Shown one piece after another: positions 26,987 through 36,092 of a stretch of DNA of 64,000 nt. The notes beneath the pieces were generated by a model. That model saw only the letters and a list, made by a program, of their open reading frames with translations, was not told the origin of the DNA and did not search any database. This DNA comes from Teichococcus oryzae (GTDB taxonomy: Bacteria; Pseudomonadota; Alphaproteobacteria; Acetobacterales; Acetobacteraceae): assembly GCF_008386565.1 (NCBI RefSeq), contig NZ_VUKA01000001.1, positions 62,001-126,000 of the forward strand. Reading direction: 5' to 3'. The stretch's first letter is position 1; every line of letters starts with the position of its first letter. The position numbers and the translations under genes were made by a program.

Positions 26987-27852
26987 GCGGCGCCACGATG
27001 ACCGGCATGGGCGCGAGCAGCCTGGACCATGTGGGCCTTTGCGCCGCCGATGGCCCGGCGCTCTGGGCCACCTATGAGCGGCTCGGCTTTGTTCTGAGCC
27101 CGGTGAACCGCCAAACGGGCCGCCGCAGCCCGGATGCGCCGCTGGAGCCCTTCGGCACCGCCAATCGCTGCGCCATGCTGCGCCAGGGCTATGTGGAATT
27201 GCTGGCAGTTGTTGATCCGTCCGGCTTCGACAACGGCCTGGGGCGCTTCCTGGCCCGCTACGCCGGCATGCACATCCTGGCCTTCGGCATGGAGGATGCG
27301 GCGGCGGAACTGGAAAGGCTGCGCCGCGCCGGGCTGGACATTCCCGGCATCATGCCCCTGCAACGGCCGGTGGAGGATGGCAACCCGGCGCTGGCCCGCT
27401 TTTCCCGCCTGCCGCTGCCCGACGCGCCGGAAGGCCGGGTGCAGCTGGTGCAGCACCACACGCCGGAGCTGATGTGGCAGGAACGCTGGATGGAGCACCC
27501 CAACCGCGCTGTGGCGCTGGAGGACGTGATCCTGGCCGTGCCGGAGCCGGCCCGCAGCGCAGCCGCCCTGTCCCGCCTGACCGGCCAGCCCTTCGAGCCG
27601 GACCTGGCGGGCGGCTACCGCCTGCCTCTGCCGCAGGGCGCGGTGCGCATCCTGCCCCCCGCCGCGCTGGATTCGGTGCTGCCGGGGGTCGCCGCGCCGA
27701 CGCTGCCCTTCCTCGCGGGCTGCACGCTCCGCACCGATGACGGCAATGCCGCCATCACGCGCATCGCCGGGGCGGTGCTGCGGGAAGCGCCTGGCGGAGT
27801 GATGGTCCCGCCCGAACAGGCCGGCGGCGCCGCGCTGGTGTTCCGCGCTTGA
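26983..27852 (+). CDS. VOC-family protein (glyoxalase-like)
   Basis: 289 residues, chosen to start at the ATG overlapping the GST stop (ATGA). It opens with SLDHVGLCAADGPALWATYERLGF, a vicinal-oxygen-chelate module, and a metal-binding His is seen there and again around GMHILAF (residues ~95-110). A C-terminal half of similar length looks like a second, weaker module. Members bind metals and act on glyoxal-like or aromatic substrates; this one is of the Glyoxalase_3 type. The stop overlaps the next start (TTGA). Confidence 0.82.
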   Translation: MSGATMTGMGASSLDHVGLCAADGPALWATYERLGFVLSPVNRQTGRRSPDAPLEPFGTANRCAMLRQGYVELLAVVDPSGFDNGLGRFLARYAGMHILAFGMEDAAAELERLRRAGLDIPGIMPLQRPVEDGNPALARFSRLPLPDAPEGRVQLVQHHTPELMWQERWMEHPNRAVALEDVILAVPEPARSAAALSRLTGQPFEPDLAGGYRLPLPQGAVRILPPAALDSVLPGVAAPTLPFLAGCTLRTDDGNAAITRIAGAVLREAPGGVMVPPEQAGGAALVFRA

Positions 27853-28604
27853 GCCTGGCGCCGCAGGCCCGGGCCATCGGCGTTTCGCTGCGCACCTATT
27901 ACGCGCCGGGACGGGCGGCGGCGCTGGATCGCTTCCTGGGCCGCTTCCTGGGCGAGGGCGAGCTCGGCTTCGACATCGGCGCGCATGTCGGCGACCGCAC
28001 CGCCAGCTTTCGCCGGCTCGGCGCCCGCGCCGTTGCGGTGGAGCCGCAGCCGCGCCTGCACCGCCTGTTGCGGCTGATCTTCAGCCGCGATCCCGGCGTG
28101 GCGCTGGTGCCGGCCCTGGTCGGCAGCCAGCAGGGGGAAGCCCGGCTGCACCTCAACAGCGCCAACCCCACCGTGGCCACGGCCTCGGAAGCCTTCATGG
28201 CGGCGGCGGAGGGAGCGCCAGGCTGGGAAGGCCAGGAATGGGACGGCGCCGTGACCCTGCCGGTGACCACGCTGGACCTCCTGGCGGCAGAGCATGGCGA
28301 GCCAGCCTTCATCAAGCTCGATGTGGAAGGCTTCGAGGCGCAGGCGCTGGCCGGCCTGTCGCGCCCGGTGCGCAGCCTGAGCTTCGAGTTCACCACCCTG
28401 CAGCGCGCGGTGGCGCTGGATGCGCTGGAGGCGATCGGGGCGCTGGGCCCCTACCGCTTCAATGCCTGCCTGGGGGAGGAGATGCGCTTCGTGCTGGAAG
28501 GGCCGGCGCGTGCCGGCACCGTGGCGCGCTGGCTGGAGGCCCTGCCGGCCGAGGCCAATTCCGGCGACATCTATGCCAGCCTGGATGAAGCGCGGCTGCG
28601 CTGA
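27849..28604 (+). CDS. FkbM-family methyltransferase
   Basis: 251 residues from a TTG start whose last two bases overlap the TGA of the VOC gene (TTGA). No ATG lies near. The AdoMet-binding core is GFDIGAHVGDRT with VAVEPQPRLH, and the family motif IKLDVEGFEAQAL follows. FkbM enzymes O-methylate sugars or polyketides. Its acceptor here is unknown, but the glycosyl-1-phosphate transferase gene comes next. It is the third member of a tightly packed GST-VOC-FkbM group. Confidence 0.85.
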   Translation: MSLAPQARAIGVSLRTYYAPGRAAALDRFLGRFLGEGELGFDIGAHVGDRTASFRRLGARAVAVEPQPRLHRLLRLIFSRDPGVALVPALVGSQQGEARLHLNSANPTVATASEAFMAAAEGAPGWEGQEWDGAVTLPVTTLDLLAAEHGEPAFIKLDVEGFEAQALAGLSRPVRSLSFEFTTLQRAVALDALEAIGALGPYRFNACLGEEMRFVLEGPARAGTVARWLEALPAEANSGDIYASLDEARLR

Positions 28605-28728
28605 AGGCCCCGCCATGCTTCCCCGCGCCGCCGCCCGCCGCGCCACCATCCCGCCGGGCGCCCTTACCCCTGCTGCCCAGTTCCGCTAGGGGAGCGGCGC
28701 CCGCCACTTCGTCCAGGTTCCGCCCCGC

Positions 28729-29784
28729 ATGACCTCTGCCGCCTTTCTGCAGCATCTCGGCTTCGCCTCCGGCCTGGCGCTGTTGTCCGCGCTCGTGGTG
28801 CGGTTGATGATCGCCTTTCCGATCCTGGACCATCCCGACCACCGCAAGGCCCATGCGCGGCCGACCCCGAAGGGCGGCGGTGTCGGCATCGTTTGCGCGT
28901 TCATCATTGGCATGGCGGTGCTGTATGACGTGGCGCAGTTCGCGCGCATGGCCGAGCAGGGCTTTATCGGCGTCATCCTGGCCGCCATCGCCATCGCCGT
29001 GGTGGCCCTGCTGGACGACATCCGGGATTTCCGCTTCGTGGTGAAGCTGGCGGCCCAGGCGCTGGCGGCGCTGGTGGCGGTGGCCAGCGGCCTGGTGGTG
29101 CACCGCCTGGCGCTGCCCTGGATCGGGGTGGTGGAACTCGGCTGGCTCGGGCCGTTGCTGACGCTGTTCTGGATCGTGGCCTGCACCAATGCCGTCAACT
29201 TCATGGATGGCATGGACGGGCTGGTGGGCGGCACCGTGCTGGTGGTCTGCGGCGGCCTCGCTTATGTCGCGGTGGTGCAGAATGGCTGGTTCATCTATGC
29301 CGCCGCGCTGATCCTGGGGGGCGGGATCGCCGGCTTCCTGCCCTTCAACCTGCATCCCGCGCGCATCTTCATGGGCGATGTGGGCAGCCAGTTTCTGGGC
29401 TTCGTGCTGGCGGTGCTGGGGGTGGCGGCGGCGCAATTGGACGCGGCGCAGCTTTCCTTTCTGCTGATGCCTCTGCTGATCTTCGCGCTGCTGTTCGACA
29501 CCGGCTTCACCCTGCTGCGCCGCGCCTGGATGGGCGAGCGGATCAGCGCGCCGCACCGCACCCACCTGTACCAGATGGCGCAGCGCAGCGGCCTCGGCGT
29601 GCGCACCGTGACGGCGGTGCATGGCGGGTTCGTGCTGTTCCACCTGGGGCTGGCGCTGCTGTTCCTGCGCCTGGGCCCGGCCCTGAAGCCGCTGGTGATC
29701 CTGCCGCCGCTGCTGGTGCAGCTGTTGTGGCTGGGCTTCATCGCCTGGCGGGTGCGCCGCGCCGGCCTCAGCTGGGCGGCGTGA
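28729..29784 (+). CDS. Undecaprenyl-phosphate sugar-1-phosphate transferase (MraY/WecA family)
   Basis: 351 residues with about ten membrane helices. Signatures in order: HARPTPKGGGVGI, the metal-binding LLDDIRDF, NAVNFMDGMDGLVGG, FNLHPARIFMGDVGSQFLG (Asp for catalysis) and RTHLYQMAQRSGLG. The enzyme moves a sugar phosphate from a UDP-sugar to undecaprenyl phosphate, starting O-antigen or capsule synthesis. It is WecA-like rather than MraY, since UDP-muramyl-specific loops are absent. It overlaps the convergent YjbF-like gene by 17 bases. Confidence 0.9.
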   Translation: MTSAAFLQHLGFASGLALLSALVVRLMIAFPILDHPDHRKAHARPTPKGGGVGIVCAFIIGMAVLYDVAQFARMAEQGFIGVILAAIAIAVVALLDDIRDFRFVVKLAAQALAALVAVASGLVVHRLALPWIGVVELGWLGPLLTLFWIVACTNAVNFMDGMDGLVGGTVLVVCGGLAYVAVVQNGWFIYAAALILGGGIAGFLPFNLHPARIFMGDVGSQFLGFVLAVLGVAAAQLDAAQLSFLLMPLLIFALLFDTGFTLLRRAWMGERISAPHRTHLYQMAQRSGLGVRTVTAVHGGFVLFHLGLALLFLRLGPALKPLVILPPLLVQLLWLGFIAWRVRRAGLSWAA

Positions 29785-30415
29785 CGACCTCCAGCCGCAT
29801 CGTGCCGATTTCCCCGACCCATTGTTCCGAGCGGTAGATGCCGCCGCTGGCCGGGTCGGCCCAGTAGCGGTTGGTGAAGCCGCCGCTGCCGCCGCCACGG
29901 CAGGCTTCGCGCACCAGCACCACCGGCCCCTGCCGCGCCGCTGAAAGCTGGCAGCTCAGCGCCACGCCGAAGCGCATCCGAGCCGGCGAGCGGTCATTGC
30001 GCATGAAATCCACCTGCCGCCGCAGCGAGGCCGGCTGCGCCAGCAGCTCCAGCGGCTCATCCAGCGGATCGGGGCCATCAAGCCGCGTGCCGGCGATCCA
30101 TTCCCGCAGCCCGGCGGTGGCGGTGACGCGGGCGCCATCCGTCGCCACCACGACGCCCCCCGTGCTGCGCCACAGGCGCCGCTCGCCATTCTGCGACACC
30201 AGCAGGGCCATGGCGCTGCCCTTGCCCCAGGACAGCCGGAGGGCGGGGGTGCCATCCACCGGCGCGCGCGCGGCCGGCAGGCCGGGCGGGTCCGGCTCGG
30301 CTTCCGGCGGTGGCGCTTCCCACAGGCTGGACAGGTCGGGCACCCAGGATTCCGGCAACATCGAGCCGCAGCCGGGAAGCACCAATGGAAGCAGGAGGAG
30401 GAGGAAGCGGCGCAT
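29768..30415 (-). CDS. YjbF/GfcB-type lipoprotein
   Basis: 215 residues. A signal peptide with lipobox (LPLVLPGC, Cys16) points to an outer-membrane lipoprotein. The mature part carries the features of the YjbF/GfcB group of exopolysaccharide-linked lipoproteins (VATDGARVTATAGL and a Trp/Tyr-rich C-terminus with RYWADP). Its convergent neighbour is a sugar-phosphate transferase, which fits a role in polysaccharide export. Assignment is moderate, as the family is poorly conserved. Confidence 0.72.
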   Translation of the reverse strand: MRRFLLLLLPLVLPGCGSMLPESWVPDLSSLWEAPPPEAEPDPPGLPAARAPVDGTPALRLSWGKGSAMALLVSQNGERRLWRSTGGVVVATDGARVTATAGLREWIAGTRLDGPDPLDEPLELLAQPASLRRQVDFMRNDRSPARMRFGVALSCQLSAARQGPVVLVREACRGGGSGGFTNRYWADPASGGIYRSEQWVGEIGTMRLEVVTPPS

Positions 30416-30432
30416 GCCGGCAGCCTAGACCA

Positions 30433-30446
30433 TCACGGAACCGTGA
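30433..30446. promoter_or_regulatory. Inverted repeat TCACGG-AA-CCGTGA
   Basis: Two perfect 6-base arms separated by two bases lie between the divergent YjbF-type and PPOX genes, 17 bases upstream of the lipoprotein start. The size suits a dimeric repressor or activator site. Direct observation; the regulator is unknown. Confidence 0.35.
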
Positions 30447-30558
30447 GCATCATTTTTGCAATGAACCGCGCCCGCCATCCGGCACATGGCCGCGGGGCTG
30501 GGCAACCGCCCCGCGGGCTGTTCGGTTCTCCACCCGGACCTGGAGTGGAAAGCAAGCC

Positions 30559-31068
30559 ATGCAGAGCAACCGCAACGAAGACGAGATGCGCATCAAGGTG
30601 CGCGACATGATCGCCGAGATCGGCACCGCGATCTTCACCACCATTGATGGGGAAGGCCGGCTGCGCGGCCGCCCGATGCGCAGCCAGAAGCCGGACCCGG
30701 ACGGCCGGACGCTGTGGTTCTTCACCCGCACCGACAGCCCGAAGGTGGTCGAGATCCGGCATGATGGCCGGGTTCTCCTGGGCTATTCCGACACCCGCAA
30801 CCAGGATTACGTGGCCATCTCCGGCAGGGCGCAGCTGATCACCGACCCCGCGCGCAAGCAGGCGCTGTGGCATGAGGGGCTGCGCAGCTGGCTGCCGGAA
30901 GGCCCGGACAGCACCGAGGTCGCGCTGATCGCCGTGACGATCGAGGGAGCGGAATACTGGGATGGCGTCTCCTCCGCCCTGCGCTTCGCCTATGGCTACG
31001 CGCAGTCGCTGGTCACGGGACGGCCCGACACCAGTGGCGAGAATGCCAAGGTCAGCTTCGGGGGCTGA
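30559..31068 (+). CDS. Pyridoxamine 5'-phosphate oxidase-family (general-stress-26-like) flavoprotein
   Basis: 169 residues with a split-barrel flavin-binding fold: an early IAEIGTAIFTTID strand, the GRPM loop, and WFFTRTDSPKVVEIRHD. The frame is open upstream, but MQSNRNEDEMRIK has a ribosome site (TGGAG) 12 bases before and matches the family. The general-stress-26 group binds FMN or FAD or F420 and may protect against electrophiles. No operon partner. Confidence 0.88.
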   Translation: MQSNRNEDEMRIKVRDMIAEIGTAIFTTIDGEGRLRGRPMRSQKPDPDGRTLWFFTRTDSPKVVEIRHDGRVLLGYSDTRNQDYVAISGRAQLITDPARKQALWHEGLRSWLPEGPDSTEVALIAVTIEGAEYWDGVSSALRFAYGYAQSLVTGRPDTSGENAKVSFGG

Positions 31069-31093
31069 TCGAGCCGGAACTGAAAGGAAATTC

Positions 31094-31122
31094 TTGAATC
31101 GCCATTTGGTTGAAAGGATAGT
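31094..31122 (+). promoter_or_regulatory. Probable promoter of radC
   Basis: TTGAAT (31094-31099), 17-base spacer, GATAGT (31117-31122). It starts 26 bases after the PPOX stop and lies 48 bases upstream of the radC start. Confidence 0.5.
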
Positions 31123-31169
31123 CCAAAAGATCGCCGCATAAGCGGTGCCAAGGACGGATCTGAAACACC

Positions 31170-32099
31170 GTGGCCGGATGGCTTTCCAGAACTTTCTCGA
31201 AGCGGGACGTGGCATCCGCGGATGCCCTCCCGCCCCAGGCCGAACCGGCGTCGCACCGCCCGCGCGGCTTCGCCGAAGCCCCCATCAAGGGGGAACTGGC
31301 GCTGCTGCGCGGCGGCGAGGCGGGGGGCGAGGACGCCTTCCCCTTGCGGCCCGAGCGGCTGCCCTTCGGCACGCTTCCGGCCATCGAGGCGCCGGCGCCG
31401 GATGCCGCGCCAGCGCAGCCTTTCGCCATCACCGGCCCGCAGGGGCACCGGGCCCGCATGCGGGAAAAGCTGCTGGAGCGTGGCCCCGATGCCCTGGCCG
31501 ATTATGAGCTGCTGGAGATGTTGCTGTTCTTCGCCTTCAAGCAAGGCGACACCAAGCCGCTGGCCAAGGCGCTGATCAACCAGTTCGGCTCCTTCGGGGC
31601 GGTTCTGGCGGCGCCGCAGAAGACGTTGATGGAAACCCGCGGCCTCGGGCCCCACAGCGTCGCGGCGTTGAAGCTGGTGCAGGCCGCGGCGCTGCGCCTG
31701 GCCAAGGCGGAGGTGATGGAGGCGCCGGTGCTGAACAACTGGGACCGGCTCATCACCTATCTGAACGCCGCCATCTCGCGCGAGAAGATCGAGCAGTTCC
31801 GCATCCTGTTCCTCGACAGCAAGAACCGGCTGATCGCCGACGAGGCGCAGGCCAAGGGCACGGTCAACCATACCCCGGTTTATCCCCGGGAGGTGATGAA
31901 GCGCGCCCTGGAACTGCGTGCCACGGCGCTGATCCTGGTGCACAACCACCCGAGCGGCGACCCGACGCCAAGCCGGGCGGATATCGAGATGACGGCCGAG
32001 ATCAAGCAGGCCGGGCAGTTCTTCGCCGTGGTGGTGCATGACCACCTGATCGTCGGCAATGGGCGCTATCTCAGCTTCCGGCGGGAAGGGCTGCTGTAG
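31170..32099 (+). CDS. radC: RadC-family protein with JAMM motif
   Basis: 309 residues. The C-terminal 130 residues form a JAMM/MPN-like domain with the metal motif HNHPSGDPTPSRAD, preceded by a helix-hairpin-helix region (LMETRGLGPHSVAALK). The first ~85 residues are a Pro/Ala-rich extension absent from E. coli RadC. Despite the name, the repair role of RadC is doubtful, and the family may be a metalloprotease or nuclease. Preceded by its own promoter; it ends 14 bases before the convergent corA stop. Confidence 0.9.
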   Translation: MAGWLSRTFSKRDVASADALPPQAEPASHRPRGFAEAPIKGELALLRGGEAGGEDAFPLRPERLPFGTLPAIEAPAPDAAPAQPFAITGPQGHRARMREKLLERGPDALADYELLEMLLFFAFKQGDTKPLAKALINQFGSFGAVLAAPQKTLMETRGLGPHSVAALKLVQAAALRLAKAEVMEAPVLNNWDRLITYLNAAISREKIEQFRILFLDSKNRLIADEAQAKGTVNHTPVYPREVMKRALELRATALILVHNHPSGDPTPSRADIEMTAEIKQAGQFFAVVVHDHLIVGNGRYLSFRREGLL

Positions 32100-32113
32100 G
32101 GGGGCGGCCTGCC

Positions 32114-33082
32114 CTAAAGCCAGCGGGCCCGCTTGAAGCGCCAGTACAACAGGCCGCACAGCAGGGCGATGACGCCCAGCACGACGAAATAGCCATAATG
32201 CGAGCGCAGCTCCGGCATGTTCTCGAAGTTCATGCCGTAGATACCGGCGATGGCGGTGGGCACCGCCAGGATGGCCGCCCAGGCCGCCAGCTGCCGGGTG
32301 ATGGCGCCCTGGCGCTGCTGCTCCAGCAGGCTGCTGATCTCGAACACCGAGGTCAGGATCTCGCGCAGCCCGCCCACCCGGATCTGGACCCGCCGCACAT
32401 GGTCCAGCACGTCAGAGAAGTAAGGCCGCGCATCGCGGTCGATGCAGGGCATGTCGAGCCGCACCAGCTTGCTGCACAGCTCCGCCATCGGCTCCAGGAT
32501 GCGGCCGAAGCGGATCATCTGCCGGCGCAGGTGGAAGATGCGCGTCACCGCTTCCCGCTCCAGCATGGTGTCGAGGGCGCGGCGCTCCATCTCCAGCACC
32601 TCCTCCTCGATCGTTTCCATGATCGGCAGGTAGCCATCGACGATGAAGTCCAGCACGCCGTGCAGCACGTAGTCGACGCCCTTGGCCAGCAGCCTCGGCG
32701 CGGCCTCCAGCTGAGCGCGCAGCGTGGCATGGTGGCGGGCGGAGCCGTGGCGCACGGTGATGATGTGGCTGGGGCCGACAAAGATGGCGGTTTCGCCATA
32801 CTCGATCTGGTCGCCTTCCAGATGCGCGGTGCGGGCGACCACGAAAAGCTGCTCCCCATACACATCGACCTTGGGCAGCTGATGCGCTTTCAGCGCATCC
32901 TCCACCGCCAGCGGGTGCAGGCCATAGCTTTCCTGGAGGATGCGGAGTTCCGCCTCGGAAGGTTCCAGCAACCCGATCCAGACGAATTCGGACTGGTCGC
33001 TGGAACAGGCGATGGGCTGGCCGAGCTCCACAGGCCCGGCCCGTCGGCCGTCGCGGTACAGATAGGCGGCGACGACGCTCAT
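32114..33082 (-). CDS. corA: CorA-family magnesium/cobalt transporter
   Basis: 322 residues. A large cytoplasmic N-terminal domain is followed by two C-terminal transmembrane helices, with the pore signature YGMNF (GMN) ending the first (about residue 285). The family forms pentameric channels for Mg2+ and Co2+. The last residues (RFKRARWL) are basic, as usual. The start is 7 bases after the hydroxybutyryl-CoA dehydrogenase stop, so the unit etfB-etfA-hbd-corA may be one transcript. Confidence 0.93.
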   Translation of the reverse strand: MSVVAAYLYRDGRRAGPVELGQPIACSSDQSEFVWIGLLEPSEAELRILQESYGLHPLAVEDALKAHQLPKVDVYGEQLFVVARTAHLEGDQIEYGETAIFVGPSHIITVRHGSARHHATLRAQLEAAPRLLAKGVDYVLHGVLDFIVDGYLPIMETIEEEVLEMERRALDTMLEREAVTRIFHLRRQMIRFGRILEPMAELCSKLVRLDMPCIDRDARPYFSDVLDHVRRVQIRVGGLREILTSVFEISSLLEQQRQGAITRQLAAWAAILAVPTAIAGIYGMNFENMPELRSHYGYFVVLGVIALLCGLLYWRFKRARWL

Positions 33083-33088
33083 GGCCCT

Positions 33089-33982
33089 TCAGCGCGTGGG
33101 TGCGGGCGGCTCCTGGCTGTAGTCGTAGAAGCCTCGGCCTGACTTCCGCCCCAGCCAGCCGGCCTCGACATACTTCACCAGCAGCGGGGAAGGGCGGTAC
33201 TTGCTGTCCCCCATGCCCTCATGCAGCACGCGCATGATGGCGAGGCAGGTATCGAGGCCGATGAAGTCGGCCAGTTCCAGCGGCCCCATGGGATGGTTGG
33301 CGCCGAGCTTCATCGCCGCGTCGATGGAGCGGATGTCGCCCACCCCTTCCTGAAGGGTCTGCACCGCCTCGTTGATCATCGGCACCAGGATGCGGTTGAC
33401 GATGAAGGCCGGGTAGTCCTGCGCCACCGCCGTGATCTTGCCCATCTTCCAGGCCAGCGAGGCAACGGCGTCGAAGGTTTCCTCGGAGGTGGCGATGCCG
33501 CGGATCACCTCCACCAGCTTCATCACCGGCACCGGGTTCATGAAGTGCATGCCGATGAAGCGGTCCGGCCGGTCGGTGGCGGCGGCGAGGCGGGTGATCG
33601 GGATGGAGGAGGTGTTGGAGGCGAGGATCGCCTCCTTCTTCAGTAGCTTGCAGACATCGCGGAAGATGGAAAGCTTGACCTCCTCCCGCTCCGTCGCCGC
33701 CTCGATGACGATGTCGCACTCGGCGAGCATCGGCATTTCCGTGCCGGTGGCGATGCGGGCGAGGGCGGCATCCTTTTCCTCGGCCTTCAGGCTGCCCTTG
33801 GCCACCTGCCGGTCCATGTTCTTCGTCATGGTGGCCCGCGCCTTGTCCAGCGCGGCCTGGTTCACGTCCACCAGCACCACCGAAAGGCCGGACAGCGCCG
33901 CCACATGGGCGATGCCGTTGCCCATCTGCCCGGCGCCGATGACGCCGACCGTGCTGATCCCCCTGGGGCCGCTCCCCGCCAT
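33089..33982 (-). CDS. 3-hydroxybutyryl-CoA dehydrogenase
   Basis: 297 residues. It oxidises 3-hydroxybutyryl-CoA to acetoacetyl-CoA with NAD(P)+. The N-terminal Rossmann signature GVIGAGQMGNGIAHVAA, the catalytic HFMNPVPVMKLVEVI (His) and the C-terminal dimer region GPLELADFIGLDT are intact. It sits 3 bases downstream of etfA, a pairing that suggests the electrons of a nearby acyl-CoA dehydrogenation enter ETF. No acyl-CoA dehydrogenase gene lies in the window. Confidence 0.94.
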   Translation of the reverse strand: MAGSGPRGISTVGVIGAGQMGNGIAHVAALSGLSVVLVDVNQAALDKARATMTKNMDRQVAKGSLKAEEKDAALARIATGTEMPMLAECDIVIEAATEREEVKLSIFRDVCKLLKKEAILASNTSSIPITRLAAATDRPDRFIGMHFMNPVPVMKLVEVIRGIATSEETFDAVASLAWKMGKITAVAQDYPAFIVNRILVPMINEAVQTLQEGVGDIRSIDAAMKLGANHPMGPLELADFIGLDTCLAIMRVLHEGMGDSKYRPSPLLVKYVEAGWLGRKSGRGFYDYSQEPPAPTR

Positions 33983-33985
33983 GGC

Positions 33986-34912
33986 TCAGCCCAGTTCCTT
34001 TTCCAGCTCGGGGATGATGGTGAACAGGTCGCCCACCAGGCCGTAATCGGCCACCTGGAAGATCGGCGCGTCCTCGTCCTTGTTGATGGCGACGATGACC
34101 TTGCTGTCCTTCATGCCCGCCAGGTGCTGGATGGCCCCCGAGATGCCGACCGCGATGTACAGCTCGGGCGCGACGATCTTGCCAGTCTGGCCGACCTGGT
34201 GGTCGTTGGGCGCGTAGCCCGCATCCACCGCGGCGCGGGACGCGCCCACGGCGGCGCCCAGCTTGTCCGCGACCTTGTCCAGGATGGCGAAGTTCTCGGC
34301 CGATCCGAGTGCGCGGCCGCCGGAAATCACCACCCGTGCGGCGGTCAGCTCCGGCCGCTCGCTTTGCGCGATCTCGGCGCCGACAAAGGCAGACACGCCC
34401 GGGTCCTCGGCCGCCGGGGCGTTCTCCACCGCCGCCGTGCCGCCCTCGGCCGGAACCGGGTCGAAGGAGGCGGCGCGCACCGTCAGCACCTTCTTCCCGT
34501 CCGACGTCTTCACCGTGGCCAGGGCATTGCCGGCATAGATGAAGCGGCGGAAGGTGTCGGGGCTCTCAACCCCGGCGATGTCGGTGATCACCTGGACATC
34601 GAGCAGCGCGGCGACGCGCGGCATGATGTTCTTGCCCATGGCGCTGCCGGGGGCGAGCAGGTGGGAATAGTTCGGCGCCAGCGCCACCAGCAGCGCGGCG
34701 GCGGGCTCGGCCAGGCCATGCTCATAGGCCGGGCCGTCCGCCTGGATCACCTTGGTGACGCCGGGCAGCTTCGCCGCGGCCTGTGCCGCCTCGGCGCCGC
34801 CGAGCACCAGCACATGCACGTCCTTGTCGATCTGCGACGCCGCCGCCACCGCCGAGCGGGTGGGCTGGGACACGATGTTGCCGCTGCGGTCGGCCAGAAG
34901 AAGAACGGCCAT
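33986..34912 (-). CDS. etfA: Electron transfer flavoprotein alpha subunit
   Basis: 308 residues. It holds FAD at the C-terminal domain ([20 protein letters not shown]). It forms a heterodimer with EtfB that passes electrons from acyl-CoA dehydrogenases to ETF-quinone oxidoreductase. Only two bases separate it from etfB. Confidence 0.97.
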   Translation of the reverse strand: MAVLLLADRSGNIVSQPTRSAVAAASQIDKDVHVLVLGGAEAAQAAAKLPGVTKVIQADGPAYEHGLAEPAAALLVALAPNYSHLLAPGSAMGKNIMPRVAALLDVQVITDIAGVESPDTFRRFIYAGNALATVKTSDGKKVLTVRAASFDPVPAEGGTAAVENAPAAEDPGVSAFVGAEIAQSERPELTAARVVISGGRALGSAENFAILDKVADKLGAAVGASRAAVDAGYAPNDHQVGQTGKIVAPELYIAVGISGAIQHLAGMKDSKVIVAINKDEDAPIFQVADYGLVGDLFTIIPELEKELG

Positions 34913-34914
34913 GC

Positions 34915-35661
34915 TCAGATCACCTTCGCTTCGGTCTTCAGCTTCGCCACGAGTTCGGCCACCGAACCCACCTTGACGCCGGCTTGGCGCTTCGGCGGCT
35001 CCTCCACCTTCAGGATGCTCAGCCGCGGCGCCACGTCCACGCCGAGATCGGCGGGCTTCAGCGTCTCGATCGGCTTCTTGCGCGCCTTCATGATGTTGGG
35101 CAGCGAGGCATAGCGCGGCTCGTTCAGCCGCAGGTCGGCGGTGACGATGGCGGGCAGCTTCAGGTTGACCGTCTCCAGGCCGCCATCCACCTCGCGCGTG
35201 ACCTTGGCCGCGCCATCCGCCAGCTCGACCTTGCTGGCATAGGTGCCCTGGCTCCAGCCCAGCAGGGCGGCCAGCATCTGGCCGGTGGCGTTCATGTCGT
35301 CGTCGATGGCCTGCTTGCCCATCATCACGAGCTGCGGGCCCTCGCGCTCCACGATGGCCTTCAGCAGCTTGGCGACGCCCAGCGGCTCGGTGTTCTCCGC
35401 CTCGACCAGGATGCCGCGATCGGCGCCCATGGCAAGGGCGGTGCGGATCTGCTCCTGCGCCTGCGCCGGCCCGATGGACACCGCGATGATCTCGGTGGCC
35501 ACCCCCTTCTCCTTGAGCCGGACCGCTTCCTCGACGGCGATCTCGTCGAAGGGGTTCATCGACATCTTCACGTTCGCCGTCTCGACGCCCGTGTTATCCG
35601 CCTTCACGCGGACCTTCACGTTGTAATCCACTACCCGCTTAACGGGGACGAGAAGCTTCAT
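34915..35661 (-). CDS. etfB: Electron transfer flavoprotein beta subunit
   Basis: 248 residues. The AMP-binding signature [20 protein letters not shown] and [20 protein letters not shown] are present. The frame is open upstream, but the start MKLLVPVKR at 35661 fits the family. It is the first gene of the etfB-etfA-hbd set. Confidence 0.97.
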   Translation of the reverse strand: MKLLVPVKRVVDYNVKVRVKADNTGVETANVKMSMNPFDEIAVEEAVRLKEKGVATEIIAVSIGPAQAQEQIRTALAMGADRGILVEAENTEPLGVAKLLKAIVEREGPQLVMMGKQAIDDDMNATGQMLAALLGWSQGTYASKVELADGAAKVTREVDGGLETVNLKLPAIVTADLRLNEPRYASLPNIMKARKKPIETLKPADLGVDVAPRLSILKVEEPPKRQAGVKVGSVAELVAKLKTEAKVI

Positions 35662-35783
35662 CGCCAGGCCGTGTCCTTGAGGGTTTCCGCGCCGCTTGTT
35701 GCGACGCCACGAGGTTCTGCGCTTGTGGCGCCGGAGCGTAAGGGCGCCGGCCAAGGGTGGCAAGGTGACGGATCGGTCAGCGA

Positions 35784-35984
35784 CTATCCGCGCATGGCCA
35801 GCATCAGCGCCAGGAACAGGAGGATTGCCAGGCCCTGCAGCCCGACCCGCCAGCGCATCAGCGTGTTGGAGCGCGTTGCCCCGCTGCCTTCCTCGCCCCG
35901 CGCCAGGCCCAGCATGCCGGCGAACATGACACCCACGGTCGCCAGCATGGCGAGGGCGAGCAGAATGGAAAGGATGATCACCAT
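35784..35984 (-). CDS. Twin transmembrane small protein
   Basis: 66 residues with two hydrophobic helices (about 1-24 and 45-63) joined by a charged loop with [22 protein letters not shown]. The layout matches the alphaproteobacterial twin-TM proteins related to HIG1 domains, which attach to cytochrome oxidase. That role is by resemblance only. The ATG is chosen from the helix position; an upstream in-frame start exists. It is divergent from the MscS gene, 109 bases apart. Confidence 0.72.
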   Translation of the reverse strand: MVIILSILLALAMLATVGVMFAGMLGLARGEEGSGATRSNTLMRWRVGLQGLAILLFLALMLAMRG

Positions 35985-36092
35985 AAGGTCCCACAAATGG
36001 CATGATTCCGCCGCCGTGCAAGCAGCCCGCCGCGCTTGCCGCGAGGGCAGGCGGGGTTGACCCCGGAAGCGGCTTCGGCTTGGCACGCCGCC

